A DNA stretch of 64,000 nt. It comes from Rhopalosiphum padi. Taxonomy: Eukaryota > Arthropoda > Insecta > Hemiptera > Aphididae. Each line of letters starts with the position of its first letter. Position 1 is the stretch's first letter. The position numbers and the translations under genes were made by a program. Below are positions 1 to 11,278 of this stretch, piece by piece. Location of the stretch: NCBI RefSeq assembly GCF_020882245.1, contig NC_083599.1, forward strand, positions 77,111,745 to 77,175,744, in the 5' to 3' direction. Below the pieces are notes generated by a model. That model saw only the letters and a list, made by a program, of their open reading frames with translations, was not told the DNA's origin and ran no database searches.

Positions 1-550
1 ATAACGCTGTTTTATTCATCAAAATTTGATTAATTATTGATAAAATATTTATATGGTATACAATTTTGATTAATTTATAATACAACATTATTTTAAAACG
101 TATTGTTAAGCATTCACAGTAAATTTAAGTATAAAATACATCAATAAAATTTTAACAATGTACGATTTAACTTGTTATTAATGTGTTAATGGGATACTTG
201 AGCTAAGATTACACACACTCCTTGGCATGTTATTGTATAAATATAGAAAAAAAAATTTCTTTATTTTATTTTTAAATAATATGGAAAAATCATTTTATCT
301 ATTATTTTTGACAACCTCTAAACCTATCATTTGTGACCACCAAAATGAAAACCACTACCATACATGAGGAAACCTTCAATTATATCTTTAATATGATATT
401 TATAGGTAATGAGAAACACATTTTAAGGTGTGTTACATTCAGATATTAAAGGGGATATTAATGAAATATTATAATTTGTAATATGTAATAATGTTATATT
501 GATATGTATAAACTTAATCACCTATTCATTTTTATAATAGATATAATTCC

Positions 551-3419
551 ATGATGTGGTCAGTAATTATTTTTGAAAATGATAACTCTATTGAAGCAGT
601 TCCATCAGTTTGGTATCGTAAAAATACATGCGCGTGGCCAAAAAAAAATCAAAAAAAATATATTGAAAAACAAGTTATACCAAACAAAACAGATTTTTAT
701 TTTTTAAGAGCTCGTAAAATTGGGAAAGATGTTGGTAAGAACTTAGTAGTAGATAATTTAAAATAGCAAAAATTAAAATGTAATTAGTATGAAACAAACA
801 TTTATTATATAATAATTTAATTATACACAGGCTATCACTGTTTTATAGATATTAGATACAATTTTAAATTTTTTCTAGAAAATTATCTTGATGCTAGAAA
901 TAGAGCAAAAAAAGGAGAAAATACATCAAACTTATCTGACAATGTTGATGAAAGTGTGAAAAAACGAAGAAAATTAAAGAAAATATTTTCAAATAAGAAA
1001 GATAATTGCATGTGGAGTCCTTCTACTCTCACTCGTGAGTATCAGTATTACATAATAATATATTACAAATTTTAATGTTTTCATTTTATTTAAAACATTA
1101 TTTTCATATATTTGCTCATGTAATTGTATATTGTAATATACTAGCTAGCATTAAAATTATTTTGTTTTCAGATTCATCATCTGATGATACTGATAATGAT
1201 GAAGTACATATGCCAAATATATCTTCATCAGTTCCTTCAGGTAAAAATACTTTGTAATATTGTACGTTATTGTTATAAATGTATGCAAAAATAAAGACAT
1301 GTAGTCATTGATTTGTGAATAATATATTATGTAAAAATAAGTATTACTTTAAAATAGATGAATCATATTCTTATAGATAAGTTGTGCTTATTTTTTATTT
1401 TTTTTTTGTCATACAACAATAATTTAAAATAATATTGTAGATGATTTAGTATTCAAATATGTTATAGGAATCGAAAAGACAAGTCTAGGCGAATCATCGA
1501 AAAGAAAACTTAATTTTGATGAATCACCACCACTTATTATTCATAATTATCAATCAAATAATAGTCAAACAAACTTTAATATAATGTCAGAGCCTATTGA
1601 GTTTCAATCTGCATCTGTTGACAATAATATAGTAGTAGCTGCTGGTAAAATTTTATTTTATTTTAATTTATTATATACTTATTGCATATCTAGGTTTATA
1701 CGAAAAAATATTTTCTGTGAACTGAAAAAATATTTTCTGTGAACTTGTGATTAATTTGCATCTTTTATTTTTAAAGATAACACCGATGTTAGTCAAAATG
1801 TTGAAGACATAGTAAATAACATTATTAGAACGACGGCTTCACCTTTTAAAGTGACAAATATTAATGATACAACGACAATAGAAATAACTGAACCGTATAT
1901 TCCACTGCCATTGACACCAGCTGGTTTGCAATCTTTTACAAGTGATTCATTAATTGGTAAGTACCAATGTGTTGAATTTATAAAAATTATAATTAAAAAA
2001 ATGGGTAAAAAAATATTTTTTGCAGATAAAGTAAACAAAATTAATCGTACAACCTTAAACACATGGTATGAAATAAAATCAATGAATGAAAAAATCGAAA
2101 AATTGGAGAATAATTTATTTATGATTAGTAATAACCGTATGCAACTACATATTGATGACAATTCTTTTGAATCTATGAATACATTTGAAGTTATGATGTC
2201 TGTTTTACCCATAGTAAATGAAGAAAGTCTAACAACATTTGAAAACAATCTTTTAGATAATAATTTAAAAAAAAAAATAGTAAGTTTTAGTGTTTAAAAA
2301 TGTATCACTATTATAACTATAATTATATTTTAAAATTAATAAAATGCTTTCTTTAGGTGTGTGAGTTATCGCGTTTAGTAAGGAGTACTATTCAAAGTAC
2401 TACTCGTGCTATATTAAGATATTTATTTGATGATTCATTTTTACAAAGCTATAGTTACAAGGGGCAAAAACAAAAAAAAGTATTTTCAACTTTAGCCCTT
2501 TGTTCAGTGATTTTTGGTATGTATGTTTTTTATTATAATGTAAGGTTAACCATCAATAATCAAATTTATGTGTAATAGATTACAAATTTTCTAAGATTTA
2601 TAATTTTTTCTAAGATTTTCATTTATTATATCACTTATTTCCAAACTATGAAAAATAGTCATTTGAGCTGTCTTACAATCTACCTTACAACAATCTATTA
2701 CTATAAGAATATTCATTTAAAAAAAATTATGTAAATTGATTAAATTAATAGTTTTAATTAAGTATGTATAAACATATAATGATTTGTTAAATGAATATAT
2801 TGATTCATAAATTGTTATTTAGTACAATCTAAGTGTAAACATTGCCAAATATAGGTATAGACACAATTACTTTACATTGAACCTATTATTTTAAGTTGAT
2901 AAATAAATTCTGTAATATGAATGTATTGATGAATTCTGCCACTGTCAAAATCATCAAATAAATAGGTCATCTCAAATTGTTGTTTTACTAAATACAATTT
3001 TTGATTCACTATTATAAAAAGCATAATCTAAAATTAACTGTCCAAAAAATTGATGGTGATGAACTTAAGAATTTTGAACTATATAATAGCTTTATAAATT
3101 AACTCTATTAAAATTAAATTTCTTTTAATTGTCAGTGGTTAGTTTTAATTTAATTTTTTATGTTTTGCTTAGTGAGATTTAAAAACAGATAGAAATGTAT
3201 AGTTATAATTTTCTCTTAAATAATATGTTTATTATTTAATAAATGTATTATATTTTATTTGTTTCAGAATCAATTAAAAGTATTGGAAAATTTAAAAATT
3301 ACAATACAATAGATGTAGAACAATCAATAAAAATTTTTATTGCAGGTGCAAAATTCCGAGAACAAAGTAAATTAAAAACTAACAGACACAATCATGCAGA
3401 AAGCAATCAAACAATATAA
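551..3419 (+). CDS. DUF4806-type protein, eight exons, intact (copy A)
   Basis: Exons are 551-734, 879-1034, 1172-1240, 1468-1644, 1777-1956, 2026-2279, 2357-2516 and 3268-3419. All have GT-AG borders and together give 1332 nt, an open frame of 443 residues. Exon 1 encodes a conserved start with the motif CAWPKK. Exon 2 has a basic, nuclear-signal-like KKRRKLKK. The middle is Ser/Asn/Thr-rich and probably disordered. Exon 6 has a short charged helix that could be a coiled coil. Residues ~256-443 match the DUF4806 pattern (FENNLLDNN, then YSYKGQKQKKVF, then IKIFIAGAKFRE). DUF4806 has no established biochemical role that I know of. Copy B at 11056-8402 has the same eight-exon layout with identical intron phases. 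A possible poly(A) signal AATAAA lies at 3468. A second in-frame ATG at 554 is an equally good start. Role in transposition is inferred from context only. Confidence 0.8.
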
Positions 3420-4017
3420 TAAATATATTTATTATACATACTTTTTTAAATCTATAAGTATATAGTAAATAAAACAGAATATAGTTTAAATTGTTTGTAT
3501 TATTATTTCTATTTTTCATTAAAATGTCCTAACTATATCTATGTGTTTACTTTAACCGTAATAGTAATAATAAGTTGGTATAATGAATTGATTTTATTAT
3601 AGAAAGACAAAAAGCTAAAATGAATACAAGTGTATATTAATAGCCATAGGGGTGAGAAATTAAAATATACAATTTGTATGAATATGTATTTATAACTTTT
3701 CAAATAAATAATTATATAGTGAGCAGTTACTAGAATTGATCAAAATATAATTAAATCAAATTTGGTAAACTATCTAATGAAATTGGGAATTACAAATTAT
3801 GGGTATTTTTAAAAAACTAATATTTTTATGATGGTATCTAATTAATATTAAATTAGTATAACTTTAATAATGATTTTTTTATGATACTAATAAAACAATA
3901 ATAAATTGTCCGTAAAATAATATTTAATTTAAATCAAAAAAAGTATGTTTTATTAATATTATTCAAATATTATTTACTTGTCATAAAATTTAAAATAATT
4001 TAATAATGTAATTCTGA

Positions 4018-4155
4018 CGGCCAAATAGCGTTTTATTGATATATTAAAAACATTTTTCTGATCAAAATTTGATGAAAAAAAAACGTTTTCTTATTGATAA
4101 AATAAAAAAAATAATAATATAAAAATGTTAAAATAACGTTTTTATGCTATCTGGG
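4018..4155. repeat. Right terminal foldback of element A
   Basis: An inverted copy of the terminal motif (CCAAATAGCG at 4021) faces the true end (GCTATCTGGG at 4146-4155). Between them lies a palindromic AT-rich stretch around ATCAAAATTTGAT. Element B has a similar foldback arrangement at each end. Confidence 0.5.
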
Positions 4156-4807
4156 ATATTATTTTTTTTTTGTACTTATAATATCACCATTTATTTGAAT
4201 TTAATTGTATACATTATAATATGCATTAAATAATATTATTATATTTTGTCTAATAAAATGTCATATTATACCACAGTATTATATTATATTATATTATTTA
4301 TATTATATTGTATTATATTATACAGTACATGATACATTATAACATAAGAAGGTATAGTATATTAGTTTAGTTGTGTAAAAATATAAATAATAATAATAAT
4401 ACTATTATTACTTACGATCTTTTATTATTTATTTGAATTATGAATACTTACTTTTACTAATTTGTTCAATAGTATTATTTAATTTATTTATTTATAACTA
4501 TTTAATCTATTTATAATCATATGATTAATTGTTTTGTCTTACCTTTTTCTTTTTTTTTCAGCAGCTTCTAAGTTACCCCATTCCAAATTGTATACTGCTT
4601 CGGCTACTTTCAACCAAGATGCGATTTTTAGGTCCCTATTCATATAATCATTTGAGGTCATATCCCAAATACACGAATAGTTTTGAACCTCAGTTATAAG
4701 TTTTTCGGTTGAATACATGTTTATTATTTTTTAATATTTAAAAAAACTGCTAAGTACTCTATTCAAAAAATAACGGTAACCGAAAAACGCTCAGTGTAGA
4801 CGGCCCC
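4156..4807 (-). mobile_element. PIF/Harbinger-like element, 5' end fragment
   Basis: On the minus strand the sequence from 4807 begins GGGGCCGTCTACACTGAGCG, which looks like a PIF/Harbinger terminal inverted repeat, and a MADF-domain exon follows 89 bases in. Harbinger elements typically encode a Myb/MADF-type accessory protein beside the transposase. The element appears cut by element A at 4155, since the rest of the gene should lie to the left. The family call rests on the terminus style and the MADF exon, not on a transposase. Confidence 0.45.
4543..4718 (-). CDS. MADF-domain protein, first exon only
   Basis: The exon starts at ATG 4718 and ends before a GTAAG donor at 4542. It encodes about 58 residues: a start MYSTEKLITEVQ, then a W-D-M turn, NRDLKIASWLKVAEAV and EAAEKKRK, which fits the N-terminal half of a MADF (Adf-1-like) DNA-binding domain. 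Downstream exons would lie to the left but are not visible. Element A begins 390 bases beyond the donor, so the gene is probably interrupted. MADF proteins occur both as host transcription factors and as Harbinger accessory proteins. The nearby terminus favours the latter. Confidence 0.5.
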
Positions 4808-4851
4808 GTATAAATGAATGTACACACATAGAAATCTGAGATCAAATTAAC

Positions 4852-5335
4852 CACTAAAAGTGTCAAAGTTATTCACATTTGAACGTCGTTTTTGAGCTAA
4901 GGCTAGTCTGCAGTTAATTTAACATTAATTAGGTTTAAATTTTTTAACACTCGTAAGAACGATTATTGGCATTTTTAAACGCTTGTTTTAACATCAAATA
5001 ATGTCTATGTAACTTCAATATGTTTTAAAATCAAAATGGACTGTTGTCAAATCAACACCGCTATAAGTCAAACTAAATAACTGATGAATGCTTATTTAAC
5101 AGTTGGAAAAACTAAATTGGACTTAAAATAAAAATTAACTGTTGTCAAATTAACACCACTATAAGTTAAATTTAATAACTAATACATGCTAATTTAACTG
5201 GAGAAACAACTACACTGGGTTTAAAATTAGGTCAATTTAACACTTCTCTTGTGTGTTTTTAAGACTACATGGGTGTAATTCAAAATTTAAATATTGGTCA
5301 AATTAACTTTAAAATAAGTTTATTTTAAATATCAA
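4852..5335. repeat. Subterminal repeats of element D
   Basis: Two diverged tandem copies of about 95 bp lie at ~5035-5128 and ~5129-5225 and share the core GTTGTCAAATNAACACC and CTATAAGT. Short AATTAAC/TTAATTT words recur in both orientations. Subterminal repeat arrays are typical binding sites for CACTA accessory proteins (established for the superfamily; inferred here). Confidence 0.55.
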
Positions 5336-5897
5336 TCTGTAGTTACAAAATAATACTTTTATTTTGAAAAATATATTCAGTTATAAAAGTTAATTAAACA
5401 TTAATAAACTAGGTATTTAAAAATTAGGTAGGTTTTATAAGAAGTAATAATAGTTAAAGAAGAAAATGTGTTTATTATATGCATACCAAATTTACTATAT
5501 ATACAATTAGTTATAAATAATTATTACATAATACATAATATATATCTTACACAAACATAAAATTACAAAAATTAACATAAGACAATTATATATTTTTTTA
5601 CACTATGTATACATTAGTTAAAAAGAAAGATGTTACAAACAATTCATTTTATTCTATACTTTTAGCTATAGCACATTTTCATTTTCCATTATAGCTCATT
5701 ACATAAAACATTAAAAAATTTATTTATTAATTACATAAGTACAAATTAATATAATAAACTATACAATTAATGAAATCAATTAATAATAATAAAAAATAAT
5801 ACATTATTTGTACATAAATTATAGATAATGTATATACAACATACAAAATACACTATGTTTAGGTTTAGTAGTAAAAGGTACATTAAAATTAATACAT

Positions 5898-7674
5898 TTA
5901 AAGAGCATACCTTAAAGTGGCATAGCTTTTATTGTTTCCTAGAATACGTGATATTGTAGGTGTAGGATCACATAATTCAGTAACATAGAAACCAACTAAA
6001 TTAGTATCTTTAGAGTTATCATCACCTTCTATTTCATAGGCGTGGAAATGAGAATCATATCCAATAGTACTAAGAGGTTTTAATAAAAAATAAGGAACTT
6101 CACATTCTCCTACAAGCATAAAAACAATTTCACCAAATATACTACCATCCAAATTGGTTTTCATTACAACTAAAACCTTTTTTGTATAGTATATAGATTT
6201 TTACTCTAGCCATGATGCTTTATAACAATTAGTTTTTAGTTCTTCAGGAAGTTGTGCAATTATTGTATGAGGGAATTCTGAAGAACAATTTATAATTTTT
6301 CCTAAGCCAAGTTTTAAGTTCTTATCACTAAAATTAGTACCCAAAAGTAGACGATTGACCATTTGCAACTGTAATTTATATGAGATAGTGTAACCAAGAT
6401 TTATTCGACAAGGGATAGCATTTGCTAATGCTTTCAGAGTTTTATGCTTAGCCTCAAAACGCAAACTAGATGTTAAAGTAAATGGTCCATTTTTTCGCAA
6501 AATATGACCATAGTGAGTGAGCATATGAAATTTAGGTTTTAAAGTACTTTTAGACAAAAATAAGTATAATTTGTTATGTTCAGAAACGAGGGAATCTAAT
6601 AAAAAAGAACTATCTTTTTGTATTTTCCGAGCACAGCATAAGTTAGTAATTTGAAGAAGAAGAAGGTAAAGTTTCCAATACTCTGATGATCTAGGTACCA
6701 ATTCACCAACCATCAGACTAAAGTACCTAATTAAACATAGCATTTCTGAAGCTGACATTATTATATTACCTTTTTTGATATTGGACTCACGGATTAATGG
6801 AGGTACATTTTTTCGTTCTGTAGTGCCATAATTAAATAAACATATTCGGTTATTTAACTCATTTAGTGTAAAATAACCCTGCTCAATGAGACCTGAAATA
6901 ATTAGTGCCATATCATAACGTGCCACACCTTCCGGGATGTCATGCATGCAATCACAAACTAAATTTTCAGTAACATGAAAGTGCTGAATTTTATGAAAGA
7001 TACATTGTTCATGAACACCAGTTTTATGTACATTTTTAAGTTGAACATCAGACTCATAATTAATTGCATTTCTAAGTGAAAGATTTGATTGACGACACAT
7101 TCGTTGAAGTTCTTGTTTGGGGGACCTACATATCCGACAGTAAAAATTAGCTGAAAAACTCTCAACAAAGCCTAAAATGGAATTTAAACCAAAATTATCC
7201 CCTAAAACTAAACCTAGAGAAAAATAAATTTTAATTTCTTTACCATCAATACTAATCATAATACCCTCTTCTTGCAAACTTTCTAATTCTTTTATTAGAG
7301 CTGAAAACATTTGTTTATTAGGAATAGATTGATATCCTCTATCTTGTGTGTGAAATAAAAAAGCAGGAAATATATTATCTAGTGAAGATAAGTATTCTGG
7401 GGGGAGCCCAGCAACTGTGTAATAAACACAACCCATTTTGTGAATACCAGAGTGAGATCCAAGAGGATTTCCCATTTCTACATCATCGTAATAAAGAAAA
7501 ATAGGGAACACAAACTGTTTTTTAAACTTGGATCTCATATTCTTCCATGTTGAACCATCTAAAAATGAAGATAGCACCTCTTTATTGTTTAAAGAATCAT
7601 CCATATATTGGTTGACTAATTTAAAGACATTAGGTAATTCAAAAAAATATTTAAGGTTTTTTTTCATGGATAGA
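5898..7674 (-). pseudogene. Element D transposase, C-terminal part
   Basis: This continues the gene whose N-terminal half is at 16971-16164. The frame resumes at SMKKNLKYFFELPN and runs to a stop at 6201. Homology-like coding then continues past this stop to 5898 (ending YATLRYAL), so the stop looks premature. Visible core: a first acidic motif YYDDVEMGNPLG, a second GLVLGDNFGLN, a C-x2-C finger (FYCRICRSP), the C-x-C-x2-H motif VCDCMHDIPEG, and a candidate catalytic Glu in FEAKHKTLK. This D-D-CxxC-E order resembles tnp2-type transposases. Which exact clade (CACTA/EnSpm or KDZ-like) is uncertain. An ATG at 7706 lies inside element B and is not the real start. Confidence 0.65.
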
Positions 7675-7680
7675 AGCAGA

Positions 7681-8100
7681 TAGCAAAAAAAATATTTATA
7701 TGACATTGAAAAAATATTTTGTATGTAATGAACATGATTATATAAATGTTTTTTTTCTACATTTTTTTGATTACAAAAATGTTAAAATAATATTTATAAA
7801 ATAATGGTTGGCCACTAAAGTTACATTTTATAAATATTATTTTAAGAATATTATAAGAACATTATTATAAGAATATTAAAAGAACATTATTATAAGAATA
7901 TTAAAAGAACATTATTATAAGAATATTATTAAAATGTTATCAAAATAACATTTATAAAATATAACTTCAGTGGCCAACCATTGTTTTATAAATATTATTT
8001 TAATATTTTTGTAATCAAAAAAATGTAGAAAAAAATATTTATATAATCATACTTTTTACATACAAAATATTTTATCAATATCATATAAATAATTTAAATT
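7681..8100. repeat. Large foldback with central tandem repeats, left end of element B
   Basis: The arm ~7695-7850 matches the reverse complement of ~7935-8095 almost throughout; both contain TGGTTGGCCACT or its complement. The ~75-bp loop is three or more copies of a ~25-bp unit (AAGAATATTAAAAGAACATT). Nothing here codes for protein. Confidence 0.8.
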
Positions 8101-8401
8101 AGTTTAAAAATTATAAATGATTATATTTTTACTTTAGTTCTATTATAATAACGAGTATCAAAATATTATTTCAAATGGTACCTTTTTATTATTATAATAC
8201 AATAAAATAATTTCCATTTTTTTTATGCAAATTATATATTTTATTATATATTCTGTATTAGAATCATGTGATTAAATACAACAACAGCACCAATAAATTA
8301 TAACACTAATAATATAAACTTATATTAACAAATTTATTATTAGAGTAGATATATTTTACTACAGTCATAATCATAAATAACAATGATTACATTTAATATT
8401 A

Positions 8402-11056
8402 TTATAATGTATTTGATTGTAGTTCCACAATTTTGTGCTCTCTAAATTTCGCACCAGCTATAAAAATTTTCATAGGTTGTTCCACATCAATTTTATCGTG
8501 CTTTTGATAACGTTTCATGTTTTTCACAGCATCTAAAATTTTAAACAAAGTTGTAATATTTCTGTATCAACTTCATAGTAAAATGTCTATAATTTACCAA
8601 ATATAATAGAGCTAGCTCCAAGAGTTGAAAACACTTTTTTTTTCTTTTGCCCCTTATAACTATACTCTTGTAGTAAAGTGTCTTTGAAAAGAAAACGCAT
8701 CATAGCCCTTATGGTACTTGGTAATGTATTGCGCACATAACGGGCAAGTTCAGCCACCTAAAGCATAAAATTATGGAAAAATTATACTTAGGTAATTTAA
8801 AATTAATTTACACAATTAGTCATTAAACCCATATTTATATTTATTCATAAATAAATATATAAAATTAAATATATATAACAACTCACTAATTGTATCCTAT
8901 AATTGTTATCTAACAGCTTATTTTCAAATGTTTGAAGAGCATCTTCATCCTCTAAAGGAAAATCACTGTTTAGTGATATAAATAAATCTGATACACTTGC
9001 ATCTTTGTTCAATTCAGCATTGCTGTTCATTGTGTTGTTTCTGATCATTTCTTCAATTTTATCAATCTTTTCATGAAGTGATCTCATTTCATACTTCAAA
9101 TTTAACACGTTACGGTTAATTTTTTCAAGAGTATCTAAATTCAATTTAAAATATCCGGAATTACTTTATTGTTATCTTGATAATTTTTGGGCCTGACACG
9201 AAATATCATAAAAATATAAAAATTTTTTTTAACTATATATCTTTATACCATCACAATGTTATTTTAAAAACCATTATTTACCATTATTATGAAATTTACT
9301 TGTTTACATTATTATATAGTAGTATTTGATAAATACACTTTTAAATTTTATTAGATAATAAATAAAGCAAAACAATATGATATTCTTTAATATGAATAGA
9401 TTTAAAATTAAAACTGTAATTGTTATTTAATTTTTTAAATACTATATTATTATTTTAAAATAAACTTTATCACATCATCAGTTTCCTGGCCATACAAATA
9501 AAATATTTATTGATTTTTTATTGCCATGAAAGAAGTTTGGGAGTACCTCAAATTAACATAAATAATAAATACATACCACTTTTATCATTGAAGACATTAT
9601 TTATCTGCTTTTGACTAGATTGAGAAGTACTTGCAATATAATTTTCATGAGTCACCTTAAATGGTGATGATGAAGTATTAATGATTGACGTAGTATGTTT
9701 GTTACTATCAAAAATTGAAATTTCTTGAATTTGATCTGAAATAATAATATATTGTAAATTCTAATTAAAATTTAAAATAATTTAGTAAATCAATTTATTT
9801 ACCAGGATTTTTGAGTTTTTGAATTTTGTTTGACATAATATATGGGCTACGTGCAGAACAATTGCCGAAGTCTAATTTTTTCCTTGCTGAGAAATGTTTT
9901 GGCGATGACAATTTACCTGTAATAATATGTTCTAATAAGCATTTAATATTACTAAATAATAAATGTATAAATACCTAATACTTAAAATCATCTAAAAGTA
10001 TTTATTTACATCATTATCAATATATATAATATGTACAAAGCAAATACTATATTATATTTAAAATATAACTAACTAATTTATAAGAAGATAATGGAGTTAT
10101 TGAGTTTAATAGAATATTCTATAAGATATTTAAATAATAATAATAATAATAAAAATATTTAAGAAATATAGATCAGATTCTCACAGATTTAATAACTAGG
10201 TAAATCATTATCCAATAGTAATATTAAGTATCAGAAATTAATTTTCATAAATTATTCAATAACGATATCATCAATGAGTATAATATAAATTAATAAAGAA
10301 TTAAGATTATTATAATTATCTTCCTAGTATAAATTGAATTAAATTAAATGGCCTGGTAAATGTAATTTTAAAGAATTAACCACAATATTAATATTTTATA
10401 TGGCTATTGGTAATATATATTAATGAGATGAGGAAAACATGATACATTTTCAATTTTTCAAAAATGCAAACATAACATTAATTTTACCTTAAACAGTATT
10501 TAATGCTGGAGAGTATAGTGGATCAGTATCACTATCATCTGAAATTACAAAATATAATTTAATTTAATTTATATAATTTAATCTCATAAAATTACAAAAA
10601 TAAAGATAAATTCAAATTTATTTATTTACCATAAACATCACCAGAATCTGGGCTCCAGAAATTTGCAATGTCTTTAGTTTGTTTATCAAGCGATAGTTTT
10701 CTTTTCAATTTAGGTTTATTTTTGTCATTTTCTTGAGAAGATTCATTTGTGGACAAATCAGATGTTAGTTTAGCCAGATTAGCTTTTTCCTCGGCAATTT
10801 TATAATTATCTGTATATTGAATCAAAGAAAATAATATAATTCAATTAAATTGCTGAAAATTTAAAAACAAGTTCATACTTAAATCTTTTCCTAGTTTGCG
10901 AGCACTTAAATAACGAAAACATTTTTCATTTGGCGATACTTGACTATCTATGTATGATCTTAAATTTTTTTTTGGCCAAGCACACATTTCATTGTTAAAC
11001 CAATTTGATGGGACAACTTCTACGGAATTGTCTTTGAAAGCAACAATTGACCACAT
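8402..11056 (-). pseudogene. DUF4806-type protein, copy B; stop codon in exon 3
   Basis: Exons read on the minus strand: 11056-10879, 10809-10630, 10538-10488, 9916-9803, 9735-9577, 9134-8887, 8757-8598 and 8532-8402. Intron phases are identical to copy A. Exon 1 has CAWPKK, exon 2 a basic KLKRKLSL, exon 6 a charged helix and FENKLLDNN, exon 7 YSYKGQKKKKVF, exon 8 KIFIAGAKF. The sum is 1221 nt (407 codons), but exon 3 holds an in-frame TAA near its 3' end. Exon 3 is 51 nt with phase-1 borders on both sides, so skipping it leaves an open 389-residue frame. The gene may therefore be functional with exon skipping or newly inactivated. It starts 223 bp after the transposase stop, on the same strand. 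Confidence 0.7.
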
Positions 11057-11278
11057 TATACTATAATAAATATTTTTCCTTTAATAATTTCAAAACCAAC
11101 AAAAAATTTTTTTTTCAAGTTAAAATATAATATAAATAAAAAAAATTAGGAATGTAAGATTTAACACATAATAAATATAAAATTATCTTGATACTTATAA
11201 TTATAATAAAAAAAAATTATAATAATAATATATTAAGTACAAATATTACAAGTATTACAAGTAAAGTTATAAAAAGGT

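Larger units (their letters stand above)
1..4155 (+). mobile_element. Element A: DUF4806-carrying transposon (left end outside the window)
   Basis: The right end is the motif TGCTATCTGGG, ending at 4155, which is identical to the right end of element B at 16153-16163. The first ~40 bases of the window (motif ATCAAAATTTGAT with nearby ACGCTGTTTT) resemble the reverse complement of the stretch at 4040-4110, so the left terminus probably lies just outside the window. If so, A is about 4.2 kb and carries only the DUF4806 gene: positions 1-550 hold no transposase coding. Seen: shared terminal motif and internal inverted similarity. Inferred: A is a non-autonomous relative of B. The stretches 1-550 and 3420-4017 are AT-rich and hold no gene that I can see. 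Confidence 0.5.

Noticed and set aside
1793..2248. 151-residue minus-strand frame
   Set aside because: Antisense to exons 5-6 of the DUF4806 gene copy A, whose splice structure is well supported; hydrophobic AT-rich translation only.
7677..7706. ATG at 7706 as the start of a 501-residue protein
   Set aside because: The first codons lie inside element B; the protein is the continuation of the zinc-finger transposase starting at 16971.
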